Source: Bacteroidaceae bacterium
Lineage (GTDB): Bacteria > Bacteroidota > Bacteroidia > Bacteroidales > Bacteroidaceae
Assembly (NCBI GenBank): GCA_024398595.1
Contig: JAKSIX010000017.1
Coordinates: 1 to 43,007, forward strand
DNA: 43,007 bases
Direction of reading: 5' to 3'
Part shown: positions 7,071 to 15,641 of the stretch, piece after piece
Numbering within the stretch: position 1 is the stretch's first letter
Layout: the number at the start of each line of letters is the position of its first letter
Notes under the pieces: model-generated
The model's database searches: none
Seen by the model: the letters and a program-made list of their open reading frames with translations, nothing else
Told to the model about the DNA's origin: nothing
Position numbers and translations under genes: made by a program

Positions 7071-9951
7071 TGCAAAGGTAATCTATAAGTGAGGATAGGA
7101 TTCTGGTTCTCTGCTTCTCTCCCTTGATGCTCTCGAACGGGAAACCGGTAGTGATGATTCCGCGTTTTGCCACTCCGGCACAATATCTGCTGTCAGCATA
7201 CGCGAATATAGGTATGGCGTTGCTGCAGGGTTCTATAATGTCGGGATGACGCAGCCTGTACATTTCGCTGTCGGACTCAGTGTTCAGATAGTATGTACCG
7301 CCAAGCCCTTTTACGGCAGTTTCATATCCGTCTTCAGTGCTGCCGCTCCAGTTGATGCCCAGAACGTCTTTTGCAAAATTCCGGCCTTCCTGCGATGTGT
7401 AGAGATCTGTGCCGATGTACGATCCGCTTATCAGTATTTTCCCACCCTGATTATGGTAATCGCTCACAATGCGTATCAGTTCCGGGGTGAATGTGCTGTA
7501 GCAGTGTCCCATCAGCGTATCACCCGGAGTCTGTTTCTGCAGACCGAATATGAAATCCGCCATATCATAATCTGACAGTGACAGCATCCCGTCTTCCAGA
7601 GCTTCCCTGCTGCAGGATACGAACGAGTAATTTGTGCCGGATGCTATAGCTGCACCGTGTGTGTAGGGATAGTTGAAGCTGTTGCCGGCCAGCATTTCAC
7701 CGTCAAACTCGGTGCCGCTGAAACCAAGCTCCTCCTCGTCTTCCATATTGAAATGGCTGCGCTGGAATACTTTCTGGTAGCCGCACAGTATGGGCGATTT
7801 GACATACTGTACTCCTTCATCCCTGCTCAGGTCGAATCCTATACAGTCGGGAGTGTCCAAGACTGCCGGTCCGCTAAGGCGCTGGAATCCGTTTACAATG
7901 AGTATTGTGCTCCTGCTCCTGCCGGAAATACATGCTGACAGTGTCTCGGAAGGCATACTCTGTCCTCCGTTGTTTACCGCCGTGACTTTGAAACTGTATA
8001 TGTGGCCTTTCTGCAGTGCAGTTTCATATTGTGTGTAATGTACCAGCCTGCCGTTGTCAAATCCCCGACCGTCAATGCTGGTGTATATTATATATCCGTC
8101 CGCTTTGGCCGATGGCTCTATAGGGTCATTGACAGCCTTCCACGATAGCCTTACACACCCTTCATTCTCCGTTGTGGCTATCATGAAGTGATCCACAGGC
8201 AGAGGCTGTACCGTGCAGGTCCTGCTGTGCATATACGATATGTATTTCAGAATGCCCTTGTAGATGGACCGTGCCACTGTAAAGCGGAAATCAGGGTCGT
8301 AGGCATATCTTATGTCATAGAAATTCTGGTGGGACAGCATCTCAATCAGCGTTGACGGCATCAACGGCTCTCTTGTCTCGCAAAAATTGTCATCCAGAAT
8401 GCCCCGCAGGGTCCATTCCCTGCCTGTTGCAGCTGTTATGTCCCTCTGCATCTCTGACAGAATCTGGTCTGTGATATCGCGTGACACATCGCGTGTCATT
8501 CCTGTTCCGAGAATGCCATCTTTCATTTGTGTGGTGCAGATGCCGAGAGTGCCGTATATGGTATTTCCGATATGTTTCCCTGCATCGGTATGTACGGCCA
8601 CGCTAAGCTCTATCGGAATGCCCAGTCCGTCGTAACCGGGATTGAAGACAGACCCCCCGGACAGCCAGTCGGTCATCCTCGGTCTGACCTGAATGTCTTC
8701 CTTGTACTCTTCCATGTTGTTGTAGAACGATGTCACGGAGTCAGGAGCTCCATTGTACAGCGCATAATATTTTGCTCCCTCCAGATATCTCGGCTTCCCG
8801 CTTGTTATGCCGTGTGGCGATTCCTCTCCGATGCCGGCTCCAAAACGTACGGCATCGGCACAGATGCAGCCTTCCTCATCGCTGAGATTTTCCAGTACGA
8901 CCATTCTGTCATCACCGTGTCCTTTCCTGAAATGGAAAGTTCCGAGGTATATCCAGGTCCTGTCACCGATTTGCTGGTTCACGAGGAATGTCGTTTCGCC
9001 GCCTGAATGATGCACTGTGTATCTGGCATCTGTCACGCTTCTGGCCGTGGAGTGATATGTCACATATACAGCGTATTGCCCGTCCTGAGGTATGTCCGGC
9101 ATCCAGGATGCGGAAGCGTATCCCGTTGTACGGTCGCTGCTGCATTCCACAATGTCTGTGGTGGCGGATTTGTCTCTCACGATTTTCCGCATGGACAGGG
9201 AATATCCTCCGCTGTCTATGGTCTGCCATCTGTTGCCTCTGTGCGAAGTGCTGTGAAAATGTTTCCTGTCCGATGCATTGTCAATGACGGCAGAGTACGT
9301 CTGCCAGTCACGCTCACGTGTGCAACTCACTATAGCACCCGCATTCTCAAGCATTGGAATTATGTACCGGTACGTGAAGTCCTGTACCAGAAGGTCTTCG
9401 CAGGTGCCCCATAGGGGTGGACGCTGCCATTTCCATCCGTTGGTGTTCTTGTCATCGTAATAATATCCGTGACTCGGTGTCACTGACAGGTGTGTTCCGG
9501 CAAGGCCTCTCGTAGGTCTGTATGCAGCTGATTCATTAATGGTCAGAGGCTTTCCGTGGTATCTTGTCCCTCCCCACAGCATAGACTGGTCAGGCTCTGT
9601 CCTGTATCTGTTCGGAACCAGAGACCTGATGTCTTTCCCGTTGCTTATTACGTTGATTCCGTATTTCCTGTAGGCAGACGGCAGATGACTTTTCATATCA
9701 TGCAGCAGGGAATCAATGTATGACTCTCTGAACATAATTCTTGAAAACGGATTGGTCATAGTGACCGTGACCGTTTTTGACGAATGGTCTATGACAGTAC
9801 TGGCCACTCCGAAATCCCCTATCACTATAGGCGGTTGATATGTCTTGAAGTAATCGGCAATTCTGGAACGTACAACCCTGTCGCTGTTCTGCGAATGCAG
9901 TGACAACGCGAGGAGCAGGACTGTCAGCAGGACAGAAATCCTTCTGCTCAT
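7048..9951 (-). CDS. Secreted N-acetylmuramoyl-L-alanine amidase-like protein with inserted golvesin-type domain
   Basis: A 967-residue exported protein; ATG 9951 starts a clear signal peptide (MSRRISVLLTVLLLALSLHS). The Amidase_3 zinc site can be pieced together: H161 in 'PSHGYYY', E185 in 'GTCEDLL', H454 in 'VAVHTDAG' and a catalytic-type E537 in 'STLIEML'. Between E185 and H454 is a roughly 270-residue insertion that holds a golvesin/xanthan-lyase-type beta domain ('GQYAVYVTY', 'WIYLGTFHF', 'CADAVRFG'). A fibronectin III-like segment lies at about 600-680, followed by an alpha/beta C-terminal domain. Database entries of this architecture are often called xanthan lyase, which the active site does not support. 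It probably acts on peptidoglycan in the periplasm. It is the second of three minus-strand genes. Confidence 0.82.
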   Translation of the reverse strand: MSRRISVLLTVLLLALSLHSQNSDRVVRSRIADYFKTYQPPIVIGDFGVASTVIDHSSKTVTVTMTNPFSRIMFRESYIDSLLHDMKSHLPSAYRKYGINVISNGKDIRSLVPNRYRTEPDQSMLWGGTRYHGKPLTINESAAYRPTRGLAGTHLSVTPSHGYYYDDKNTNGWKWQRPPLWGTCEDLLVQDFTYRYIIPMLENAGAIVSCTRERDWQTYSAVIDNASDRKHFHSTSHRGNRWQTIDSGGYSLSMRKIVRDKSATTDIVECSSDRTTGYASASWMPDIPQDGQYAVYVTYHSTARSVTDARYTVHHSGGETTFLVNQQIGDRTWIYLGTFHFRKGHGDDRMVVLENLSDEEGCICADAVRFGAGIGEESPHGITSGKPRYLEGAKYYALYNGAPDSVTSFYNNMEEYKEDIQVRPRMTDWLSGGSVFNPGYDGLGIPIELSVAVHTDAGKHIGNTIYGTLGICTTQMKDGILGTGMTRDVSRDITDQILSEMQRDITAATGREWTLRGILDDNFCETREPLMPSTLIEMLSHQNFYDIRYAYDPDFRFTVARSIYKGILKYISYMHSRTCTVQPLPVDHFMIATTENEGCVRLSWKAVNDPIEPSAKADGYIIYTSIDGRGFDNGRLVHYTQYETALQKGHIYSFKVTAVNNGGQSMPSETLSACISGRSRSTILIVNGFQRLSGPAVLDTPDCIGFDLSRDEGVQYVKSPILCGYQKVFQRSHFNMEDEEELGFSGTEFDGEMLAGNSFNYPYTHGAAIASGTNYSFVSCSREALEDGMLSLSDYDMADFIFGLQKQTPGDTLMGHCYSTFTPELIRIVSDYHNQGGKILISGSYIGTDLYTSQEGRNFAKDVLGINWSGSTEDGYETAVKGLGGTYYLNTESDSEMYRLRHPDIIEPCSNAIPIFAYADSRYCAGVAKRGIITTGFPFESIKGEKQRTRILSSLIDYLCNELAADD

Positions 9952-9981
9952 GGAGAAATTGTGCAAGTCTGTCGGGAGAAA

Positions 9982-10254
9982 TTACTTTGATATGTTCTCA
10001 ATCCGGCCGACCAGAAGCTCTATCTGCCTGTTGAAATCTTCACGGAACTGCCTGTAGAACACTTTTGCCTTGCCGGGTTCAGTATGGCTTATACGGCTCG
10101 TGAAGTCTGCGTCCATTTCGATAAGCTTTGCTATTATTTCATTTGCAGCCTCCTTGTCTGTGCCGGGAATGCAGTTGCAGCGTACAATGCATTCTGTGAA
10201 AAGTCCGTCTATGATGCAACCGATGTTCTTCTTTAATTTTTTTCTGCTTGCCAT
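9982..10254 (-). CDS. Conserved Bacteroidales protein of unknown function
   Basis: A 90-residue soluble, mostly helical protein starting MASRKKLKKNI at ATG 10254 (an in-frame TTG lies two codons upstream). It has no signal peptide or membrane segment. Visible features are a Cys-containing stretch 'ECIVRCNC' (about residues 21-28) and 'SRISHTEPGKAKVFYRQFRED'. The pattern looks familiar from Bacteroidales hypothetical proteins, but no function is known to me. It is the first gene of a minus-strand run, 30 nt ahead of the amidase-like gene, and is transcribed divergently from the phosphofructokinase. A TATCTTTG element at 10290-10297 probably drives the operon. Confidence 0.8.
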   Translation of the reverse strand: MASRKKLKKNIGCIIDGLFTECIVRCNCIPGTDKEAANEIIAKLIEMDADFTSRISHTEPGKAKVFYRQFREDFNRQIELLVGRIENISK

Positions 10255-10289
10255 ATTCAAATGCCTTTAAAAATATCCATATATAGCAA

Positions 10290-10348
10290 CAAAGATAATA
10301 AATAATAAGTACAAAGTTTGCCGAAGTCTGCTTTTTTGGCGAAATTTG
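10290..10348. promoter_or_regulatory. Overlapping divergent promoters (operon at 10254 and pfp)
   Basis: Plus strand: TTTG at 10317-10320 and GAAATTTG at 10341-10348, separated by 20 nt, serve the phosphofructokinase gene. Minus strand: TATCTTTG at 10297-10290 is an exact -7 element for the hypothetical-amidase-YgiQ genes. The two promoters sit back to back within 60 nt. Confidence 0.6.
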
Positions 10349-10387
10349 CACTATTGGAACAACAAACAATTTAATGAATAAGGTAAT

Positions 10388-12028
10388 ATGAAAAGTGCAT
10401 TACAAATCGCACGTGCCGCATATCAGCCTAAACTTCCGAAGGCTTTGCGCGGTGCTCTGAAAGCTGTGGAGGGTGCTCCGACACAGTCTGTTGCCGATCA
10501 GGCAGAGGTCAGGAGACTTTTCCCGAACACATATGGAATGCCGTATCTGCATTTTGAGGCCACTGACGGTGTCTCTTTCAAGGCACGTCTCAATGCCGGT
10601 GTGATTCTTTCCGGCGGTCAGGCTCCCGGCGGTCATAATGTCATAGCCGGACTGTTCGATGGCCTGAAGGCCTTGAATCCTGAGAATAAGCTGTATGGAT
10701 TCCTGCTCGGTCCCGGCGGCCTGGTAGATCATAACTATATGGAACTGACAGCAGGTATCATTGACGAGTACCGTAATACAGGTGGCTTTGACATTATCGG
10801 CTCAGGACGTACCAAACTTGAGAAGAAGGAACAGTTCGACAAGGGACTGGAGATTCTACGCGAACTGGATATCAAGGCTCTTGTCATAATAGGCGGAGAT
10901 GACTCAAATACCAATGCCTGTGTGTTGGCGGAGTATTACAAGTCTATCAATGCCGGCGTTCAGGTGATAGGCTGCCCCAAGACCATTGACGGAGACCTGA
11001 AGAACTCGGAGATTGAAACATCCTTCGGCTTCGATACGGCTACCAAGGTCTATTCTGAGGTTATCGGCAATATCGAGCGTGACTGCAATTCCGCAAAGAA
11101 ATACTGGCACTTCATCAAACTGATGGGCCGTAGCGCAAGTCACGTGACTCTGGAGTGTGCATTGCAGACCCAGCCGAACATTACTCTTATCGGCGAGGAG
11201 GTTGAGGCTAAGAACCAGACTCTCGATGATATTGTAAACTATATAGCAGAGGTTGTGGCAGAGCGTGCATCGCGCGGACTCAATTTCGGAACAGTGCTTG
11301 TACCGGAGGGACTTATCGAATTCATTCCGGCCATCAAGGCTCTTATTTCTGAACTGAACGACCTGATTGCCGCAAATCAGGCGGAGTTTGACAAAATCAG
11401 TGCCGATGAGAAGATTGCATACATCGCATCCCATCTGTCGGCCGGGAATGCCGCCATATTCAACAGCCTGCCGGCTGGCGTGAGCCGTCAGCTTGCACTT
11501 GAGCGTGATCCTCACGGAAATGTACAGGTATCTCTGATAGAGACAGAGCAGCTTCTTGCCGATATGACTGCCGCAAAGCTGGCTGAGTGGAAGAAGGAAG
11601 GCAAATATGTCGGAAAGTTCGGTACGCAGCATCATTTCTTCGGCTATGAGGGACGTTGCGCGGCTCCGTCAAATTTCGATGCCGACTATTGCTATAGCCT
11701 CGGATACAATGCTTCAATGCTCATCGCAGCCGGCAAGACCGGATATATGTCATCAATCAGGAACACGGTAGCACCCGCAGACCAGTGGATTGCAGGTGGT
11801 ATTCCTATCACTATGATGATGAATATGGAGAAGCGTAACGGTGAGATGAAGCCTGTTATCCGCAAGGCTTTGGTCGAGTTGGACGGCGCTCCATTCCAGG
11901 AGTTTGCGGCTCATCGTGTGGAGTGGGCAAGGAACACTTCGTTCGTTTATCCCGGCCCTATCCAGTATTTTGGTCCGTCAGAGGTATGTGACCAGCCTAC
12001 CAAAACTTTGAAGCTGGAACATAAGTGA
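10388..12028 (+). CDS. pfp: Pyrophosphate--fructose-6-phosphate 1-phosphotransferase
   Basis: PPi-dependent phosphofructokinase, which reversibly phosphorylates fructose 6-phosphate with pyrophosphate in cytoplasmic glycolysis. The 546-residue length fits the long PFP class. The site shows 'GGDDSNTNA' (D171, D172), where the second Asp marks PPi rather than ATP use, and 'PKTIDGDLKN' (K198, D201, D203) with the PPi-type Lys. 'MGRSASH' and 'GGQAPGGHNV' are further family stretches. Bacteroidales commonly rely on this enzyme. A well-spaced promoter is at 10317-10348. Its TGA overlaps the GTG start of the GH25 gene by 4 nt (GTGA), so the two are translated from one message. Confidence 0.95.
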   Translation: MKSALQIARAAYQPKLPKALRGALKAVEGAPTQSVADQAEVRRLFPNTYGMPYLHFEATDGVSFKARLNAGVILSGGQAPGGHNVIAGLFDGLKALNPENKLYGFLLGPGGLVDHNYMELTAGIIDEYRNTGGFDIIGSGRTKLEKKEQFDKGLEILRELDIKALVIIGGDDSNTNACVLAEYYKSINAGVQVIGCPKTIDGDLKNSEIETSFGFDTATKVYSEVIGNIERDCNSAKKYWHFIKLMGRSASHVTLECALQTQPNITLIGEEVEAKNQTLDDIVNYIAEVVAERASRGLNFGTVLVPEGLIEFIPAIKALISELNDLIAANQAEFDKISADEKIAYIASHLSAGNAAIFNSLPAGVSRQLALERDPHGNVQVSLIETEQLLADMTAAKLAEWKKEGKYVGKFGTQHHFFGYEGRCAAPSNFDADYCYSLGYNASMLIAAGKTGYMSSIRNTVAPADQWIAGGIPITMMMNMEKRNGEMKPVIRKALVELDGAPFQEFAAHRVEWARNTSFVYPGPIQYFGPSEVCDQPTKTLKLEHK

Positions 12029-12915
12029 TAAAAAAGAACGCTGGGACTACGTCAGGGAAAAGAGGGTCTTCCAAACGCCGGAGGGGTGCTGGAAGACCTT
12101 CTTCCCGTACTGCTTTGGCGCATGGCAAAGGCCGTAAAAATGTCAGCTTCGACAAGGAGCTGCCCTCGTGGGCTCACGTGCTGCTTGCTGCCGGCAGTTC
12201 TTTGATTATTCTCCTGGCAGCATATTTTGTCCTGATACGGCCGTATTCATACAGGTGGAAACCCTGCTATGGCTTAAAGGCATACGATGTCTGTATGCCT
12301 TCCGGTTTTCAGGTCTATGGAATAGATGTGTCACATCATCAGGGAACTGTAGATTGGGATAAGGTGGCTTCGTCATCCGACAGGGACTATCCCATACGTT
12401 TTGCTTTGATAAAGGCCACAGAGGGCGGTGACTTCCTTGATGAGAATTTTGAAATCAATTTTTCCCGGGCGCAGGCTGCAGGGTTGGCGTGTGGAGCATA
12501 CCTGTTCTATAATCCTGACAGTCCGCCTGAGTCGCAGGCTGCCTTCTACATAAACAATGTATCTCTTGTCGCAGGCTGTCTGCCTCCGGTTGTAGATATA
12601 GAAAGTAAAGGTGAGTCCCGCGAACGGCTCCAGACGGATCTTTTGGAATGTCTTGAAATGCTGGAAAGACATTATGGTGTAAAACCGATAATATATACAC
12701 CATATAAATTCAGGAAGCATTATCTGAACAATCCGGCTTTTGACAGGTACATGCTCTGGATGGCGCGATATCGGTCCGAAACTCCGGGTGATGACAGTGA
12801 CTGGTCTATATGGCAGTTCACAGACAGGGGTTGTGTGGAGGGAATCAGAGAATATGTCGATTTGAACGTGTTCCGTGGCACTCTGGAATCTTTCCGCTCA
12901 TTCCTGATAAAATAG
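12025..12915 (+). CDS. Membrane-anchored GH25 family lysozyme-like muramidase
   Basis: A 296-residue protein with GTG start at 12025. Residues 1-48 are rich in Lys, Arg and Gly (cytoplasmic), followed by one membrane anchor at about 49-70 ('HVLLAAGSSLIILLAAYFVL'). The rest is a GH25 domain: 'YGIDVSHHQGTVDW', 'RFALIKATEG', the acidic active-site strand 'PPVVDIESKG', 'PIIYTPY', 'WMARY' and 'WSIWQFTDRG'. GH25 enzymes cut the MurNAc-GlcNAc bond of peptidoglycan, so it should act in the periplasm tethered to the inner membrane. It overlaps pfp by 4 nt. A hairpin follows at 12924-12955. Confidence 0.92.
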   Translation: MIKKNAGTTSGKRGSSKRRRGAGRPSSRTALAHGKGRKNVSFDKELPSWAHVLLAAGSSLIILLAAYFVLIRPYSYRWKPCYGLKAYDVCMPSGFQVYGIDVSHHQGTVDWDKVASSSDRDYPIRFALIKATEGGDFLDENFEINFSRAQAAGLACGAYLFYNPDSPPESQAAFYINNVSLVAGCLPPVVDIESKGESRERLQTDLLECLEMLERHYGVKPIIYTPYKFRKHYLNNPAFDRYMLWMARYRSETPGDDSDWSIWQFTDRGCVEGIREYVDLNVFRGTLESFRSFLIK

Positions 12916-12923
12916 AAGAAATA

Positions 12924-12955
12924 GGAAAATTCCCCGGTTAGAAGGGGGAATTTCC
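12924..12955 (+). terminator. Hairpin after the pfp-GH25 operon
   Basis: GGAAAATTCCCC (12924-12935) pairs with GGGGAATTTCC (12945-12955), with one bulged A. There is no T-run. It ends 24 nt before the next promoter element, so it may separate the two transcripts. Confidence 0.45.
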
Positions 12956-12979
12956 CTATACGGAATGGATTCCCCTGTT

Positions 12980-12987
12980 TACATTTG
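12980..12987 (+). promoter_or_regulatory. -7 promoter element of the secreted-protein/FadL operon
   Basis: TACATTTG is an exact TAnnTTTG match. It places transcription start near 12994, which rules out the in-frame ATG at 12965 and supports a start at 13010 or 13016. Confidence 0.55.
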
Positions 12988-13015
12988 CAGTAGAGTTTTT
13001 TTTCACCCGATGGTT

Positions 13016-14179
13016 ATGAGAAGATTGTTTATGATTTGTGTGGCGGCTGCCATATCTGCTGCCATTTCAGCTCAGAGGAACGATATATACTCTTCCTCGA
13101 AAAAGACGGTTGCTTCAACCACTTCAGCTAAAGTACAGACACAGACGGTGCCGGCGGTATCGGAACCGGTAATATCCGGTGAGGTGGAGACTGTATCATA
13201 TACGAAGTCGGAACGTGATGTTGATGAGTATAACAGACGTTATTCATACAGCACTCAGGTATCGTCCGATGAAACTGTTTCTGATACGGTTTATGTTGTC
13301 CGTGATACCGTATATCTGAAGAACGGTTCGTACGCCGAAGGGTACAATGATGCCTCGGAGGAGTATGAGTATGCGCTCAGAATGATGCGTTTCCATAATG
13401 TGTCCGTAAGCCTGCTGCTGAGTCCGTTTTACTGGGATTTCATATATGACCCATGGTACCGCTATCCGTGGGGAGGATTGTGGGTATATAATCCCTGGTA
13501 TTATCCGGTTTATAATCCGATATATGCAGGACCGGTCTATGTGGGTCCTGCGGCGTACATTGCTCCGGGGTACTATGTCTATCGCGATACATATATTCCT
13601 GACAGGAAAATCAATGCCGGATGGGACAGAAAGCTGGCAGGTGGTGCTCAAAGGGAGGGACGTTACAGTCTCGCAGCATCGGACAGCCGTGTGACCGGAA
13701 ATGCCGGTTCTGCCAGAATCAGCAATACGGCAGTCCAGCCAATATCCGGACCTGTGGACGGTGCGCGTGTGGAACGTCGTGTTTCAGAGGGTTCTGCGGT
13801 TGTGCGCTCCAACAGTGCATACGCACAGAGGGAGCGTGTCAGCAGCAATGCAACTGCCGTTGGAAGTGAGGGTAGAAGAACGGTTTCTTCCTCATCCCGT
13901 AATCTGAATGCTACAAGCTCACGTTCTACCAATTCCTCGTCCAATACTTATTCCCATCCGAGCAGTACGGCAAGAAATACAACTGCGACCTCTTCAAACA
14001 CGACGCGCGAGGTACGTAGTGCAAGTTCCTCTACGGCATCATCATTTGGAGGTGCAAGTGCCGGTTCAATGGGCGGAGGTTCGTTTGGCGGAGGCTCGTT
14101 TGGCGGTGCATCAATGGGCGGAGGCGCATCAATGGGTGGAGGCGCACGCGGTTCAAGCGGTTTTTCGGGACGCAGATAA
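13016..14179 (+). CDS. Secreted Tyr/Trp/Pro-rich protein with Gly/Ser-rich tail, function unknown
   Basis: The 387-residue product starts with a signal peptide (MRRLFMICVAAAISAAISA). ATG 13016 is chosen because a promoter element lies at 12980-12987; ATG 13010 two codons earlier is equally possible. The middle is strikingly aromatic and proline rich ('WDFIYDPWYRYPWGGLWVYN', then 'PVYNPIYAGPVYVGP'). The last 150 residues are Ser/Thr/Asn rich and end in Gly-Ser/Ala repeats ('GGGSFGGGSFGGASMGGG'). No catalytic motif is seen. Such composition suggests a structural or surface-associated protein. A FadL-like outer-membrane protein gene follows after 26 nt, so a shared envelope role is plausible. 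Confidence 0.75.
   Translation: MRRLFMICVAAAISAAISAQRNDIYSSSKKTVASTTSAKVQTQTVPAVSEPVISGEVETVSYTKSERDVDEYNRRYSYSTQVSSDETVSDTVYVVRDTVYLKNGSYAEGYNDASEEYEYALRMMRFHNVSVSLLLSPFYWDFIYDPWYRYPWGGLWVYNPWYYPVYNPIYAGPVYVGPAAYIAPGYYVYRDTYIPDRKINAGWDRKLAGGAQREGRYSLAASDSRVTGNAGSARISNTAVQPISGPVDGARVERRVSEGSAVVRSNSAYAQRERVSSNATAVGSEGRRTVSSSSRNLNATSSRSTNSSSNTYSHPSSTARNTTATSSNTTREVRSASSSTASSFGGASAGSMGGGSFGGGSFGGASMGGGASMGGGARGSSGFSGRR
14047..14160 (+). repeat. Degenerate tandem repeat encoding Gly-rich tail
   Basis: About 114 nt of imperfect short repeats built on GGCGGAGGTTCGTTT- and GCATCAATGGGCGGAGGC-like units encode alternating GGGSF and GGASM blocks. Variation in copy number between strains would be expected. 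Confidence 0.6.
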
Positions 14180-14205
14180 TGTATAAGCATTAAAAAACAG
14201 ACGAT

Positions 14206-15633
14206 ATGATTGGCAGAAGATTATTATCAGTAGTGCTGATGTTGCAGGGAACGGCTTTCTGCGTGTTGGCTCAGACATCATACGATGCTTTTCAGGTGAT
14301 AGCTCCGGATTTGAACGGGACTGCAAGATATATTGGTATGGGTGGCGCTATGGGCGCATTTGGCAGCGATCTGTCAACCATATCAAGAAACCCTGCGGGA
14401 ATCGGTACATACGTGAACAGCGATATAAATATCTCATTCGCTATCAGCGGTTCAAACACTTATATGACGGATCCTGGAACAATATCCGTCACAAACGCCG
14501 ATGACTATACGGGAAATATCACATATTCGTCTGATGGCAGCCGTTCCGGTGTGAAGTTCAATGTGGAGGACGTAGGTTTCGTACTGGCACTTCCAACAGG
14601 AGGCATGAGTTCCTTGAGACATGTGAATTTAGCTTTTGCATACCATCGGGACAAGAATATGGACAGGACTTTATTGTATTCTGATGATACCCGATTCCCG
14701 GGGTATCTGACTGAATTCCGTGATTTGCGGAACAGCCTTGAGTCAAGGGTGAATACCTTTGATTTCAATATATCATTCAACCATGATGACAGATTCTACT
14801 GGGGAATGACATTTGGGGTGCTCTCTGCATATTCCTGCACGTCAGGACATTTCTATCATTATTATCCTGCCGGACAGTACGGCCTTGAAGAACCGGTAGA
14901 TATAACATCTGTTGACCGTCAGAATGAACTGTATGGAAATGGTTTTGATTTCAAACTCGGATTTATAGCAAGGCCCGCTGCTGGAAAGTTCAGGTTCGGC
15001 GCGTCTATGTCAATTCCTACAGCGTACAGTATGAGGGAGGTATATAAAGATTATCTTTATGCCAAGGATGGTGAACCGCGTGAAGGCACAAAGTTCTCGC
15101 AGGATACCTGGTTCAAGTTCGGGACACCCTGGGTTGTCAATGCAAGTCTGGGTTACAGTACAGGACGCACAGCTTTCGGGTTGGAGTATGACTGCAATAT
15201 AGCCGGTGGCAGCTATGTGAAAGTAAACAACTATACCTTGTCACAGTGCGGTTCGGGAGACTATAGAACCTATTCTGCAATACGTGCCGGATTTGAGACA
15301 AATATATCACTGATAAGTCTGCGTTGCGGATATAACTGCACTTTCCCGATGTTCAGGGATGATGCTGTAAAATATTTGGATGATACGGAATTCAATCTTA
15401 ACCGTATGGATCTGGATTATGAGAATACCGGGCATACCCATACCTTTACTGTCGGTGTGGGATATTGCAGCCGTGAAATGGACTTCGGAGGCCAGCTGTA
15501 TGTCGATGCGGCATACGCCCATAGCCTGACTGACAGCAATCTGCACCTTGGGGAGTATCCTGAGTCAGACCCCGTAACAGATTACAGGACAAGCAGGGGA
15601 AAGTTCGTCCTCACTCTCGGATTGAGCTTCTGA
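14206..15633 (+). CDS. OmpP1/FadL-family outer-membrane beta-barrel protein
   Basis: A 475-residue outer-membrane protein with a signal peptide ending near 'AFCVLAQ'. The N-terminal 'GTARYIGMGGAMGAFGSDLSTISRNPAGIGTY' is the hallmark of the Bacteroidetes OmpP1/FadL-like group, where a short stretch with NPAG precedes the barrel. The remainder is alternating aromatic beta-strands ending in a C-terminal Phe ('LTLGLSF'). FadL proteins carry hydrophobic compounds across the outer membrane; the substrate here is unknown. It lies 26 nt after the Gly-rich secreted protein gene. It faces the porin gene convergently with an 8-nt gap. Confidence 0.85.
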   Translation: MIGRRLLSVVLMLQGTAFCVLAQTSYDAFQVIAPDLNGTARYIGMGGAMGAFGSDLSTISRNPAGIGTYVNSDINISFAISGSNTYMTDPGTISVTNADDYTGNITYSSDGSRSGVKFNVEDVGFVLALPTGGMSSLRHVNLAFAYHRDKNMDRTLLYSDDTRFPGYLTEFRDLRNSLESRVNTFDFNISFNHDDRFYWGMTFGVLSAYSCTSGHFYHYYPAGQYGLEEPVDITSVDRQNELYGNGFDFKLGFIARPAAGKFRFGASMSIPTAYSMREVYKDYLYAKDGEPREGTKFSQDTWFKFGTPWVVNASLGYSTGRTAFGLEYDCNIAGGSYVKVNNYTLSQCGSGDYRTYSAIRAGFETNISLISLRCGYNCTFPMFRDDAVKYLDDTEFNLNRMDLDYENTGHTHTFTVGVGYCSREMDFGGQLYVDAAYAHSLTDSNLHLGEYPESDPVTDYRTSRGKFVLTLGLSF

Positions 15634-15641
15634 GCGGAATG

